In this document: piece after piece, positions 19,541 through 35,307 of the stretch | How the letters are laid out: the number at the start of each line of letters is the position of its first letter | How positions within the stretch are numbered: the first letter of the stretch is position 1 | NCBI RefSeq assembly: GCF_033439725.1 | Contig: NW_026944384.1 | Coordinates: forward strand, 1,674,001-1,738,000 | DNA: 64,000 nt | Source: Neurospora tetraspora | Lineage: Eukaryota > Ascomycota > Sordariomycetes > Sordariales > Sordariaceae | Direction: 5' to 3' | Program-made: the position numbers and the translations under genes | The notes under the pieces: generated by a model | Databases searched by the model: none | Seen by the model: only the letters and a program-made list of their open reading frames with translations | What the model was told of the DNA's origin: nothing

Positions 19541-22500
19541 ATGATAATCTCAGACAACCTCCGCACGGCATCTGTATACATCAACAACCAGCTGCTCTCG
19601 CGCGGCCTCCTCAGCGATGGCGACACCATCGACTTCGCCTACCCGGGCGACAACGATGCCGAGCTGGCACACACCATGGGTCGTATAATGGGGGTAGTTA
19701 ACGACCTGATCCTCCGGCGCGACGTACGTTTCATCCGCTCACATCCATTCCTTTTTCTTTTTCCCATTCTTCCGATCTAATTAACTGACTTGTGAGGAAC
19801 TGCAGCGCGACGCCGAAACCCGCGAATCCCTCTCCCAAACCCTGCGCTCCCTACGCGCCGAGTCCCTCCGCCAAACCACCGACATCGTCCGGCTCAGCGA
19901 CAAGCTGACCGATTCCGCGCGCAAGACCGCTCTCGCCGAGCAGGAAGCCGCACACGCCCGCGCCCAATTAAAGCTTGCCGAGCAGACCGTCGCCCGCCTG
20001 AAAGAGGAGGCCGCCCGCCAGAAGAGCTTGGTCCAGCAAACGAGAAATGCGTGCGCGAATGAGATTCGCAAAAGGGATCGTATGATTGAGGGGCTGAAGA
20101 AGGCGGTGGCGGATGCGGGGAGGACGAGAGGCACGGGATATGTCAGGGGTCAGTCGAGGGATGGTGGGTTGGGTAGTGGGCAAGGTGGGGTTATGAGTAT
20201 TGTTGTTCAGGCGGGGGAGGAGTATAATGCTGAGGCTGGGGGGAAGATGGGGGTTCCGCAGGGGATGACCGGGTCAGAAGGGTATGATCTCCGGATGGAG
20301 ACGAACGGGTTCCTTGCCGAGCTGGCGAAGGGTCTCAGCGAAGAGAATGAGGTTCTACTCGGTCTGGTGAGGAGGACGGTGAGGAGGATGCAGGAGATGA
20401 GTGGGTGGGATGTGGTTGCTAATGTGGTGGCTCAGCAACAACAGCAACAGAAGGACGAGGGCGGGGATACGAATATGGAGGGCGGCGGGGAGCTGAGGAA
20501 GGAGGAGGATGAAGGGGAGAAGCACGCGTTGGTGATTCCTACTAGTTGTGAGGAACTGCAGAGGGATATGGAGAATGTTCTGGAGCATATGCGCATTATC
20601 TTGACGAACCCGTCGTTTGTGCCCATCGAGGAGGTGGTGGTGCGCGAAGACGAGATTCACCGGTTGCGCGACGGCTGGGTCAAGATGGAGAGCCGATGGA
20701 AGGAGGCTGTCCATCTGATTGACGGCTGGCGCAATAGGATGCAGGTCAGCGGAAGGCCGGTCAACGTCGAAGAGCTCAAGATGGGCTTGCGACTTAGCCC
20801 GGTCAAGGTTAAGAACGTGGCGGAGACGGCGCATGGGTTGCAGCTGGAGATGCCGAGTGTTAGGGAAGATGAGGATGCCGAAGAGCAGGCGGATCGCGAA
20901 GAAGTCGAACGGTATCTTGAGAAGGAAAAGGCTGATGCCGCTGCCGCCGCTGCTGCCTCTACGAATGCCTCTGACCCAAGATCACGGGATAGCTCGCTTC
21001 ATCTTGTGCCGGCACCACCGGGAGGTGTGCCAGATGACCCTATGGATGAGGACAGCGAGCAATCGAGTATCTTTGAGGACGATGATCTCGATCTTGACGA
21101 CCTGGACGACGACGACGAGGAGCCTAACGTGGAAGTTCTTGGGCACTCCTTAATGCTGAGCTCACCCCCGCTTCCCGTTCCGCCACATCTCAGTCCGCTC
21201 AAGGATTCGCCTGCAGCGGGCAACAGGGGCGGTTTTGGACAGCCTAACTTGCGTCGAGGAGGCGGAGACTATACCAACGACTTACGAGCAGCGGAAGCAG
21301 GCCCTCCTGTACCACCACACGCCGATAAGCCCCAACAGACGATGAAGTCCATCCGGCCGGTGCGACAACAAGAGGGAGATGGTTCAGTATCAGAGAGGGA
21401 ACTGTCACGCCCATCTACTGCACCATCTACTACATCTGCCGGCGGCATCAAGCTGGTCAAGGCGGAGACATCAGGACCCAAAGCGGCAAGTGCAGCAAGG
21501 AAGCGACCAGGGACAGTCACAACGACGACGTCAGCGACTGGCCCCACCGCGAGGACACGTTCACGTACACGCACGGCTGAGTCTGATCGCGAAGCTGCTG
21601 CTCCTGCTGCCCCTGTGACCAGGTCGCGAGCCCGTGAGGAAGCCGCTACATCTGGTGGGACTGGAAGAACACAGACAGCAGCCGCGAGGAAACCGGCCAC
21701 TGATAGGTCTAGACCACCTATCACACGTGCTGCACCCTCCAATGCAGCAACAGGCACAAGAACCAAGAGCCAAACCCGATCACTCACATCATCCGGTAAA
21801 GGTAAGGAGACCGAGAGCAAGACGGGTCCCAAGTTCGTCCCCGGTCATAGGAGAACCAACTCGGAGAAGACGACCTATTCCACCGCTAGCGGCCCTGGCA
21901 CTCCCGGAAGGGAGAGGGAGGCAGCAAGCAGTAACTCCCGACCTACCACCTCCAACGGGCTTACCAAGACAAGGGAAGCCACACTCCTCGCCCAGTCGCC
22001 CAAGCTAGCACCATCACCACGGCTCACCAAGGGCCTAGCCACCGCCAACAACAGCGAGAACGGCAGCTCAACTGACAGCCCAAACCGCAGCGGCGGCGGC
22101 GCCATCTCCCAATCACCCATCAACCCCAACCGCTCGCCCAAGCGGACCGGCAACTCCCGTCTCCCACTGCCTCGGACAGGGCTCGTTAACACCGCTGCCC
22201 TCCAGGCGGCACAACAGAGTCCACTCAACGTGGCCACCATCGCCGCAAAGCTAGCCGCTTCCGAACGAGAGGCTGACGCAGCTCGGGTGAGGGCCAAGCT
22301 GAAGGCCATGAAGAGGTCCAAGCAGGACAGCGTGGGTCCTTCTCAATCCCAGCGGTCCGCCAATGGCGCCAGCCAGAGACAAAGCAAGGGCCAAAGCCAA
22401 AGCCAGAACCAGGACCAGACCCAGCCCGACGAAAACCAAAACAACAACGGCGGCCGCGCAACCCCCATGGACTGCGACGACGACAACAACGATGAAAACG

Positions 22501-22895
22501 AACTAATCGTCTCACGTCGCCGCGCCGCCACACCCGGCAGACAATCCGGCAGACAATCCGGTAGACAATCCAAAACCCCCAAAACAGCAAGCAGAGCGGC
22601 CCGCGAAGAGGAGGCGGAGCTCTTCGACTTTGAACAAGAAGATGAAGAGGTAGACGAACTCGCCGGACCGGAAAACAACCACTATGGCATGGGAATGGAG
22701 AAGTTGCATGTGCAGAAGCGCAAGAGGGAGAAGATGAGGACGAGCAGGACGGCGACCAGGAGGAGGAGCACGCTGAACCCGTGGGAACTGCAGAGTTTGC
22801 TTCAGGGGAGTGTTAATGTGCCTCCTCCTATGCCGCCGCTGCCGAATCCGATGACGGCTGGAATGGGGATGACTGATGTTGGGATGGAAGGTTAA
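19541..22895 (+). CDS. Msd1/SSX2IP/TINA-like spindle-pole and MTOC protein (ADIP domain)
   Basis: Two exons, 19541-19723 and 19806-22895 (GTACGT donor, CTGCAG acceptor, phase 0; 82-nt intron), 1090 aa. The start TASVYINNQLLSRGLLSDGDTIDF is typical of the afadin/alpha-actinin-binding (ADIP) family, which includes human SSX2IP, S. pombe Msd1 and Aspergillus TINA (NIMA-interacting). In these fungi the protein anchors Wdr8 and minus-end regulators at spindle pole bodies. A coiled coil (about residues 60-160) follows. Then come more helices to about residue 450, an acidic stretch of Asp/Glu (about 510-530), and a long Ser/Thr/Arg/Pro/Gln-rich disordered tail with many potential phosphorylation sites. 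The tail includes three tandem GRQS units and ends after an Arg/Lys-rich patch. The second half of the chain has little conserved sequence in the family. Confidence 0.83.
22535..22571 (+). repeat. 12-bp tandem repeat coding for GRQS x3
   Basis: Three successive units of GGCAGACAATCC (third with T for C) inside the Msd1-like reading frame; in-frame so length changes would not break the gene. Confidence 0.8.
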
Positions 22896-24162
22896 GCATG
22901 GATAGCAAAGGGTAGGAAAGGGTCAGGGTAGATGGTGTGATGGCATGGTTCATGCTTGCATTGCATAGTGTTGGTGTTTGTTTTGGTGGGTTGGGTTTGT
23001 TCCTGGTTGGTTTTGCTGGTTGATTTGTAAGAAGCCTGGTGACTGATGGGACTGCCGGGTCTATCCGGTTCTAGAAGCGGCGGCCGCCATTCTTGTCTCG
23101 GTTTCTCTTGGTATGGTATAGGTAAAAGGTATCGTTCAGTTACCTCTCATTGATGGTACGTATGGACTAATTATGATAATGACTTTCCTGGGTTGTTTGG
23201 TCTACAAATGTCAATCATGGTTCACGCCGTTGCCCGGTTGATATGGATATGGATGGCTTGTGTATAGAATAAACAACATGATAGTATATAGAAAAGGATG
23301 CATGGTTTCGGATGTAAGGTTCTGTCTGCCCTGAGAGCCTTGGCTGAGGTGTTTGTAATATCAAGTTATCAACGTCTACTTTATCTGGGTGCCTATCATT
23401 GGGGTCCACCATCCAGATAGTAGCGCTGACTTAATCTTTTTTGTCAGAGTCACTGTGGCAGAAGGGGAGCCTTAAGTACCGAGCCCAAGCGGAAACGACC
23501 CCTTCGCAATGCTACCCTTTTCAACTCCTCTTAAAGCCGTTCCGTAAATCCCCGGCAGATTGGTGATGGAAACGACATCGATATTGTCGACGGTTGAGAT
23601 GCCCGAGAGATGATAGGAGGACGACGAAGGACGTTAACGATGCGGCGCTGCTGCGGGGTAAAGTCATGACAAATGTGGGGTTGGTTTCCGTTGCCCGCCG
23701 TCTCCGAGAGGCCGATACAGCTCCGGGGTGCATTCCTTTTTCGGGACCACTACTCTCCAAAGAGCAGGTAGTTGTCAGCCTATACATCGCCAGAAGTGCC
23801 TTTTCCACTCCTCTGTAAGCAATTGTCCTACAAGGCAGCTAGCGGTGATTGGGTTATGCATGTTTGAACTCTGCAGTAAGTCTCTAGAGGTAACATCTAA
23901 TTGCCTCTTTTCACTCTCTTTGGACTTGAACTTGATGACGATCACGACGTCGACGACCTACTCACCCTCTCTTTACACCAACGCTGGATACTGACTCACG
24001 ATTGTTCAGTTCCTTCTCTCAGTTATTGTATGAGACCGAAAGACTCCGAGTATAAAAAGAGAGGAAGATACCGTTGTTGAAGAGAGATAGGCCCATCACT
24101 CACTTCAGCTTAACCACATCACATAAGCCCTCTTCATCAGATACACAAAGACGCCAGTCATC
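22896..24162. other. Intergenic, promoter of 5-oxoprolinase
   Basis: Holds the 3' region of the Msd1-like gene, including a short GC-rich palindrome GCGGCCGC near 23082, and the upstream region of the 5-oxoprolinase gene. No coding signal is supported. Confidence 0.5.
24051..24058 (+). promoter_or_regulatory. TATA box of the 5-oxoprolinase gene
   Basis: TATAAAAA lies 112 bp upstream of the start codon, with CA/TC-rich leader sequence after it; good position for a core promoter with a short 5' leader. Confidence 0.6.
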
Positions 24163-27100
24163 ATGGGCTCCTCACAAAAAGACCGCGGCGTGCGCATCGC
24201 CATCGACAGAGGCGGCACCTTCACAGACTGCGTCGGCAACTATAACGGCGAGGACATTGTCATCAAGCTTCTCTCAGTCGACCCAGCCAACTACGATGAT
24301 GCGCCCCTCGAGGGTATCCGGCGCATCATGTCGCACTTCCTCAAGAAGGAGATTCCCCGTGGACAGCCATTAGACACGGCCAACATCGATTCCATCCGCA
24401 TGGGCACAACAGTCGCCACTAACGCCCTCCTGGAAAGAAAGGGCGAGAAGATTGCCATGGTTGTTACCAAGGGCTTCAAGGACTGTCTCGTCATCGGCAA
24501 CCAGTCGAGGCCCAAGATCTTCGACCTGGCTATCCGCAAGCCCGAGGTGCTATACTCAACCGTCGTGGAAGTGGATGAGCGTGTTACGCTGGAAGACTAC
24601 GCCGAGGATCCAGAACGCCATATCACCAAGGTGGACGTCAAGGCTGGGACCGCCGAAGCCAAGGACGCCGACCTCGTCATGGGTCTATCAGGAGAAGCCG
24701 TCCGGATTCTTCAGCGGCCAGAGAAGGAGACCATCCGCGCCAAGCTCCAGGAGATCTACGACAGCGGCATCAGGAGCATAGCAGTATGCCTGATGATGGC
24801 CTACACCTTCCCCGACCACGAGGCTCTCGTCGGCGAAGTCGCCCGCGAGATCGGCTTCACCCACATCTCCCTCAGCCACGAGCTCATGCCCATGATCAAG
24901 CTCGTCTCGCGCGCCACTTCGGTTTGCGCAGACGCCTACCTCACACCCGCCATCAAGAAGTACATCTCCGGTTTTCAAAAGGGCTTTGCCGGTGGTCTGG
25001 GCACTAAGGGCGTCAAGGAGTCGGGAGGAGAAGCCGGTAAAGGTGCTCGCTGCGAGTTCATGCAATCCGACGGTGGTCTCGTTGACGTCGACAAGTTCAC
25101 CGGTCTCAAGGCCATCCTGTCCGGCCCGGCCGGCGGCGTGGTCGGCTACGCCATCACCTCGTACGACGAGAACACCAAGATCCCCGTCATCGGCTTCGAC
25201 ATGGGCGGCACCAGCACGGACGTGTCCCGCTACGGCGAGGGCCGGTACGACCACACCTTTGAGACCACCACGGCCGGCGTGACCATCCAGTCGCCCCAGC
25301 TGGACATCAACACCGTTGCTGCCGGCGGCGGTTCCATGCTCTTCTTCCGCAACGGCCTGTTCGTCGTCGGCCCGGAGTCGGCCAGCGCTCACCCCGGTCC
25401 TGCGTGCTATCGCAAGGGCGGCCCGGCGACCGTTACTGATGCGAACTTGTTCCTGGGGAGACTCCTGCCCGAGTTCTTCCCCAAGATCTTTGGCAAGAAC
25501 GAGGATGAGGGTTTGGACCCGGAGGCTAGTAGGATCAAGATCCAGAAGCTGGCGGACCAGATCAAGGCTGAGACGGGCAAGGAGATGGATCTTGATGAGG
25601 TCGCTTACGGGTTCCTGACTGTGGCTAATGAAACCATGACCCGGCCGATCAGGAGTATCACTGAGGCCAAGGGTCACGATACTTCCAAGCACCGTCTTGC
25701 TACCTTTGGTGGTGCCGGTGGTCAGCATGCTGTAGCTATTGCTGAGTCATTGGGCATCAAGCAGATCCTCATCCACCGATATTCCTCCGTCTTGTCGGCT
25801 TACGGCATGGCTTTGGCCGATGTTGTCGATGAGCGCCAGGAGCCTGACTCCTCTGTCTGGAAGGTCGACGATCAGTCCGTCATCCAGGGGCTCAAGGACA
25901 AGATGGAGGCTCTCAAGGAAAAGTCCCGCCAGGCTCTGCGGGACCAGGGCTTCGAGGACGACCAGATCGTGTTCGAGGAGTACCTTAACATGCGCTATCG
26001 CGGAACTGAGTCGGCGCTGATGATCATCAAGCCGACTGCCGAGGACGCTGAGAAGCACTACAACGGCAGCGACTGGGACTTTGCCAGCGCGTTTGTGCGC
26101 CACCACAGATATGAGTTCGGCTTCACGCTGGAGGAGCGCGACATTGTGGTTGATGATGTCCGTGTCAGAGGCATTGGCAAGAGCTTCCGTTACGAGGAGA
26201 AGAGCGTGGACGAGCAGCTCAAGACGGTGCAAAAGAAGGATGTGAATGTTGCGAACAAGCACAGCGAGGCCAAGGTGTACTTTGAGGGTGGACGCATGGA
26301 TACGCCCATCTACAAGCTTAGCGATCTGAGTGTGGGCACTGTGATCAAGGGCCCGGCCATGCTGGCTGATGGAACGCAGACTATTGTGGTCCCGCCCAAG
26401 AGCACTGCGCTAGTGCTGGAGACTCATGTCGTGGTTGATAGTGAGGAGACGGACAAGAGCAAGGATGAGAAGGGCGATGGTGAGCGCGAGGTTGATCCTA
26501 TCATGCTTAGTATCTTTGGCCATAGGTTTATGGCTATTGCTGAGCAGATGGGCATGGCTCTTCAGAAGACCAGTGTCAGCACTAACGTCAAGGAGCGTCT
26601 TGACTTTTCGTGCGCCATCTTTGATGCTAACGGTGGTCTCGTTGCCAACGCTCCTCATTTGCCCGTCCACTTGGGTGAGTTGCCTGATCTTTTCTTTCCT
26701 GGATGTTTCTCACTGATAATCTCTAGGCTCCATGTCCACCTGTGTTCGCCGCCAAGCAGAAATTTGGAAGGGTAAGCTACGCAAGGGCGATGTCCTCATG
26801 ACTAACCACCCTTCATATGGCGGAACTCACCTTCCCGACGTCACCCTAATCATGCCTGCCTTCAACCAAGCCGGCGATAAGGTTCTCTTCTACGCCGCCT
26901 CGCGTGCTCACCACGCCGACATTGGCGGTATCACCGCCGGCAGCATGCCTCCCCACTCCCGCGAGCTCTACCAGGAAGGCGCCGCCGTCAAGAGCGAGAA
27001 GCTGGTCTCGGAGGGCAAGTTCAACGAAGACCGTGTCATCGAGCTCTTCCACAAGGAACCCGCCAAGTACCCCGGCTGCAGCGGCACTCGCTGTCTCGCC

Positions 27101-28324
27101 GACAACATCAACGACCTGCGCGCCCAAGTCTCGGCCAACCAAAAGGGCATCTCCCTCATCGAGACCCTGATCGCCGAATACGGCGAAGACACGGTGCAGT
27201 TCTACATGGTCGCCATCCAGAACAACGCCGAGCAACAAGTCCGCAACCTCCTGCGCACCGTCCACAAGCGCTTCCAAGGCCAGGAACTCTCCGCCATCGA
27301 CTACATGGACGACGGCAGCCCGATCCAGCTCAAGGTGACCATCGACCCGGACGCAGGCGAAGCCGTCTTCGACTTCGCCGGCACCGGCCCGGAAGTGTAC
27401 GCCAACATCAACGCGCCCGAAGCCATCTCGTACTCGGCCATCATCTACACCCTCCGCTGCATGATCTCGGAGGACATCCCGCTGAACCAGGGCTGTCTGG
27501 TGCCCGTGACCGTCAAGATCCCGCCCAAGTCTCTGCTGTCCCCCTCGGACAACGCCGCTGTGGTGGGCGGCAATGTGCTCACCTCGCAGCGCATCACGGA
27601 CGTCATCTTCAAGGCCTTCCAGGCCGCCGCCGCCTCGCAGGGGTGCTGCAACAATCTCACCTTCGGGTTCGGCGGCAACGTCGCGGGCGAGAAGGAGGTC
27701 AAGGGCTTTGGATACTACGAGACCATTGCCGGCGGCTCGGGTGCCGGTCCGACCTGGGAGGGAACGGATGGTGTGCACGTGCATATGACGAACACGCGGA
27801 TTACGGACTCGGAGATTTTCGAGCGCCGTTACCCCGTTTTGCTGCGCGAGTTTTCCATCCGGAAGGGGTCGGGAGGAAAGGGGAAGCACCGCGGCGGTGA
27901 CGGCGTGGTGCGGGATATCGAGTTCCGACTTCCGCTGCAGGTGAGCATCCTTTCGGAGAGAAGAGTGTACAGACCGTATGGTCTGGCGGGCGGCGAGGAT
28001 GCGCAGTGCGGGTTGAATCTGTGGGTGAGGAAGGTGAAGAAGGCGAGGTGGGAGGATACGTTGCGCAAGATCCAGAATGGGGAGCAGGATCAGGAGGAGG
28101 TGGTGGGGGATGAGGCCGAGGGTTATGAAGAGAGAGTGATTAACTTGGGAGCTAAGAATAGCGCCCCGATGATTGCTGGGGATAGAATCATTATTTGCAC
28201 GCCTGGTGGTGGTGGATGGGGAAAGAGTGGTGAGGAGAGGGAGGTGGATGAGACGCGGGACCCGATGGGCACGTGGAAGATGGGAAGTCATGGGGCGAGG
28301 ATGGATTTGGCGCTGCAGGCTTGA
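24163..28324 (+). CDS. 5-oxoprolinase (ATP-hydrolysing), hydantoinase A/B fusion
   Basis: Two exons, 24163-26674 and 26727-28324; the 52-nt intron has a GTGAGT donor and CTCTAG acceptor, phase 1, restoring PVHLGSMSTCVRRQAEIWKG. Product 1369 aa, normal for eukaryotic single-chain 5-oxoprolinase. It hydrolyses 5-oxo-L-proline to L-glutamate with ATP, closing the glutathione (gamma-glutamyl) cycle in the cytosol. HyuA half: actin-fold phosphate motif DRGGTFTD (15-22), MGTTVATNALLERKG, CEFMQSDGGLVDV, LSGPAGGVVGY and FDMGGTSTDVSR. HyuB half starts near SIFGHRFMAIAEQMG, with DFSCAIFDANGGLVANAPHLPVH, LMTNHPSYGGTHLPD, HHADIGGITAGSMPP, and the C-terminal GSGGKGKHRGGDGVVRDIEF and GGGGWG motifs. Everything expected is present. 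Convergent with an MFS transporter 182 bp away. Confidence 0.93.
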
Positions 28325-28506
28325 TTTAATGCCTGGAAGGATATGGCTGATGAAGTAAAGAAAGAAGATGTAAGCGCTTAGCGGGAGTTTACTCTTTCTT
28401 GGTATATCAGACCAAAATGAACATAATCTGCAACATCCCGTCTGTGCCGGGAAAAAAAAAAAGAAAGCCTCAAACGCCATGAAACAACCACCAGGTAAGA
28501 ACACCC

Positions 28507-30371
28507 TCAAAGCTTAAACCTAAACCCCTCAACATTAATAGCTCCCTCCACCCACTCCCCCCTCGCCAGCTTCTTATTCTGCCTCGACAAAATAATCCTC
28601 ATCACCGTCGCAGCACACACCGCAATGAACGCCGTTACACAGTTCACCACCATAGCCACCGTATAATGCGGTGCCGCGCTATTCGGGTACAAGTAGCTAG
28701 CATAGATACTACTGCAATTACTGACGGCATTGATAAACGCCAGCGCAGCCGCTCTCTTCGCCGGCGGTCGGGGCATGGTATTCGAGATCCACGCCAGCGC
28801 CACAACGAAGCCGGAGTAGACCGAGGGGACCATGAGCATCATGCTCAGATAGCGCGGCGCGACATGGGTCGTCGCCGCGGCGATGATGTACGCCACGATG
28901 GCGACGCACATTGGAATCGCGATGTGGAAGTATCGCTCGCCCGTCTTGTCGGCGTGCCAGGCGTTGGCGAAGGTGACGATGACAGCCAAAACGTAGGGCG
29001 GCGCGGTGAGGAGCAGGGAGTGAATCCGGTTGTACCCCAACGTGTTGACGACGGTGGGGAAGAAGTTGGTGACGGTGCCGGAGGCGACGATGCAGAAGAG
29101 GAGGACCATCTGTTTGTTGTAAATCCATGTCAGTTTACTCTCTCTTCGTCACTTGAAGTTCGCAAGAAAAAAAGAAAAAGGAAAAAACTCACCAAAACAT
29201 AAGTCCTAAAATCCACAAACGCCATCTTCGCCCCCTGCCAAAAAGTCTGTTGCTTCCGTCCCACCCAATCATCAACCCCGACATCCTCTTCTAACCTCCA
29301 AACCGCCAACGTCCTCTCTTCCTCCGTCAACCAGCTCGTCGTCCGCGGGAAATTCGGCAGCACAAAGAAACACGCAAAAGCGATGACAATCGTCGCCGCT
29401 CCTTCAATGATGAACAGCCATTGCCAGGCACTATACCCCTTTGCTCCATCTAGCCCGCTTACCACGCCCGCTGAGATGAGACCGGAAAAGGCGCCCGAGA
29501 TAAGAGCGCCCGAGTATAAAATGGCGGTACGCAAGCCGAGCTCGGAGCGCGTGTACCAGCAGGAGAGGTAGTACAGGCAACCCGGGAAATAGGCGGCTTC
29601 GACGAAGCCGAGGAAAAAACGGACGGCGTAGAGGCCGGCGGCGGAGGTGCAGGCGGAGGTGGCGGCGGAGATGGTGCCCCAGATTATCATCTGTTAAAGG
29701 AAAGAGGTGTGAGTTAGTGATGGCGGGACATTTTTATAAGAGAAGGAATAGAGGGGGGGGAGAGTGTGACTTACGCAACATGGAAGATAAATGGCGGGTT
29801 TTCCGAGCTTGTTAAGAAACAAATTGGAAGGGATTTGCATCAGGAGGTAGCCGACGAAGAGGATGCTGACGGAGGTTTGGTACTCGACCGAGGAGAGGTT
29901 GAGGTCGCGCTCGAGGTTGGCGAGTTTGGCGGCGGCGATGTTGTTTCTGTTTATGCGATGTAAGTGTGAGTGACTACTGTTTTCTTTTTCCCTTTTGGTG
30001 CTTTCCCCGTCATCTTTTTCTAACTGCCATCCTCTCAGGATATCTCAGAATACCCATTGACCCCTGAAAAGAATATTAACGTACCGATCAATGTAATTCA
30101 AGATATACATAATAATAATAGCCGGCATCAACCTCAAGTCAATCTTTCTCTTCAACTTCTTCTCCAAACTATGGCGCTCCTCTGGGCTTAAGGCCGCGAT
30201 CCAAGGAGGTGGTTGGAGAGCGGCTCTCTGGCCATGGTGATGATCAGGGTGGTCATGGGAGGAAGAGGTTTTGGCATGTTCAACGTTCTCGATGTCCACA
30301 ACCTTGGCACTATCGCCGAGTGATGGTGATGAAGACCTGTTGGCCTTGGGATGCGCTGTTGGTTCTGTCAT
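28507..30371 (-). CDS. MFS transporter, anion:cation symporter (Dal5/Tna1-like) family
   Basis: Four exons: 30371-30085, 29946-29775, 29690-29193 and 29109-28507, 519 aa. All introns have GTACGT, GTAAGT or GTGAGT donors and CAG acceptors, and the frame is continuous (phase 2, 0, 0). The ATG at 30371 is the first in frame. After a hydrophilic His/Ser-rich N-terminus come about 12 membrane spans. Family marks: KRKIDLRLMP before helix 1, ILNYIDRNNIAAAKL, then GYLLMQIPSNLFLNKLG, RFFLGFVEAAYFPGCLYYLSCWY, and WQWLFIIEG. ACS members import organic anions such as allantoate, nicotinate, pantothenate or carboxylates with protons at the plasma membrane. Lying tail-to-tail with 5-oxoprolinase, it might import 5-oxoproline or a related acid; this is inference from position only. 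Confidence 0.88.
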
Positions 30372-32738
30372 ATTGGGTTGAGGATAGATATATGGTTCCT
30401 GAACCGTGAAACTTTGGGAAGCGGATGGACGGTGAGGTCCTATTTCTTTCAACAAAGCGGCAGCAAGACTGGTTTATATACTCGTTCCGTCGTCTTCGTG
30501 TATTGGGACCCTTGACCATACAATAAAGAAGTTGAGCTAGTACCTAACCGAGCTTGGAGATCGTTGCATCCCAGCCCAGAACGGTAGAGGAATCCTGGCA
30601 AAATCTGGGGTAAAAATCTGGGGTAGAAGCTTAGAATGCCGTGGTTCAAGCAAGGAATAAACCAGGAGGAGAACCACGATCTTTTAAACCCCATGACTTA
30701 TCTCCTTCTCCCCCTTCCCAACCTCCACTTACCCCTCACCCTTCAAGTGACTGATTCCCACGCAGTATGCCCTCCACGCGTACTACTACATCACAGGTTA
30801 CATGACATATGCTGGTCGAAACATTGCACCGAACCATAATCTTGCTCTCTCCGAAGTCTGGTAGTACTACGACACTACGGCGCTTTGGGGGGTGATAGGA
30901 TCGACGGGAATTGCTACCGTTTCTAATGGAACCTAGGACGGAACAGATGATCTGGGGAGCTGATGAGCTTTCCAGTTCAGTTCCTTCCATTTTCTTTGTT
31001 ACCCCGCGATTTCGAAACAGGTTCTTCGCCAGTTCTGCTTTGAGTGGGTAGGCGAAGATAGGCAATTCTTCAACAGCCGAACCTTCCTTCCTGTCTTCCC
31101 CTCTTCGGTTGAGTGCCGAGCTTGGTTTCTTTGTGTCCTTTAGCTGTCGGCCGCGCCTGCCGATGCTACCAAGTTGAGGTTGATCGGCAAGACCACCACC
31201 TTGGTATCACCTTCCGTTCTCTGACAGGAATCATTGTGGTACCTGGATCCGGATGAAGAGATTGGAGCGCTTGGTACGCGAAAGGTGGGGGGATTTTGGA
31301 GGAGAACCATCGTCAGCGTGGGGAACCAACGTGATGTGGTTGACTTTCTTTGTTCCTAGAGGTAATTTTCGATGCCGAATCTGGATGGAAGACCACCAAT
31401 TCAGTCCGAACATATCAGAGAGCTTCGGACTCGACTTATGACAGTCGCCTTATGTCAATGCCAGTTGTGCATGTTGCCTATGCATTTACCCATTGCAGTT
31501 TCACGTCCAGACGGTCCAGATAGACTTCGCTACTTATCGCCAAATAAAGCCAGCAAAAAGGCCAGGAATGCGACTACCGGGTAACCGCGGTCAAATACGA
31601 TCAATCAAAAAGTTATTAACTTGCTGCTCTGTAATTGGTGGCGGTAGAATTGGAGTTATGTTATATATCAGCCATCAACCGCAGGGTAAGGGAACGAATA
31701 TGCAAAAGTAGTTCCTAATGGACAAGAGGAACAGACCAGGGGAGATGGTTCGGCCTGGATGCAGAAGCCTGACTGCATTCGGACTCCAAGGAAAATCGAA
31801 CGAGAAAACCGACAACAAAAAACGCCGGAATGGAAAAAAGGAAACGGAAGCTCGTGGTTGTTTCTCAGATCTGCTGATGAGAGTAAACGTGGGGGGAGGT
31901 TATGACTTGGTGATGGCGTCGCTTCAAGTGGGATGAACAAAGAGAACAGAAACCATGACTTGGGATAAGACGGGGGTCAAAGCGAACAAGTTGGGGGGCA
32001 ACCTCACGAACTGAATGGTATCACAAGATATGCGTCATGTGTTACTTGGACGGCTTGTTGGGGAGTAGTACCACAGTGGTTTTTTGCTCATGTCTAGTTT
32101 TCCTCCAAGATGACCACAAGCGACTGTCTTTCCATGAACAGATTCAATTCTATCTCCTCCCAATGGGTATCCGAAATAACGTTTAGCCACCATAGCTTGA
32201 TCATTCCAATGACAGCTGTCAACATTTTGACAGGCTGTCTGATGTGTCTCTAACACGCTTCCAAGGTAACCGCAACATGTGTAGATGCATCGAAAGAAGC
32301 CAACCCAACTGAACATATGTGTGATGCCCTATCTTCCTCAACGAAGGACGGGTCTCTGAACTCTAGCTCCAAAGCCAGTCCAGGAATAGCAAACCCGACC
32401 ATCGAAATTCTGGTGGCGCAATATGAGACAGGGTATAAGCAGGAATGGAGACGCCCAATCCCATAATCTGGTGTTGAAGCGTCTTGTATGGCGAGTTAGT
32501 TCCATGTACAAATGGTCTTCTCGACCCATCCAGCGATTGTTTTCTCCTGTTCAACAAGTCAAGGAGCATTAGTCATGCCGGGTGATGGTGTCCAACAGTA
32601 TAGACTGCGGTAAGTATGTGCAAAGGGTACAAAGGCATCAGCAACCCATTAGCCAGAATTGAAGGCCCGGAATCAGTGAAACAAAAACAAAGGCATGAAT
32701 GTAGCAACCGCAAGCCATTAATTAATTGTTGGGGCATC
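30372..32738. other. 2.4-kb intergenic region, no gene seen
   Basis: Between the transporter promoter and the 3' end of SNF1. Open frames are below 110 codons and without motifs. No tRNA-like or repeat structure was found. Confidence 0.5.

Positions 32739-35307
<2,569 letters not shown>

Noticed and set aside
24688-25728. 346-codon frame antisense to 5-oxoprolinase
   Set aside because: A shadow of the codon bias of the real gene; no motif and no ATG-supported start.
26846-28510. 554-codon frame antisense to the second exon of 5-oxoprolinase
   Set aside because: Composition (His/Arg/Val/Gly-rich) is that of an antisense shadow in GC-rich third positions.
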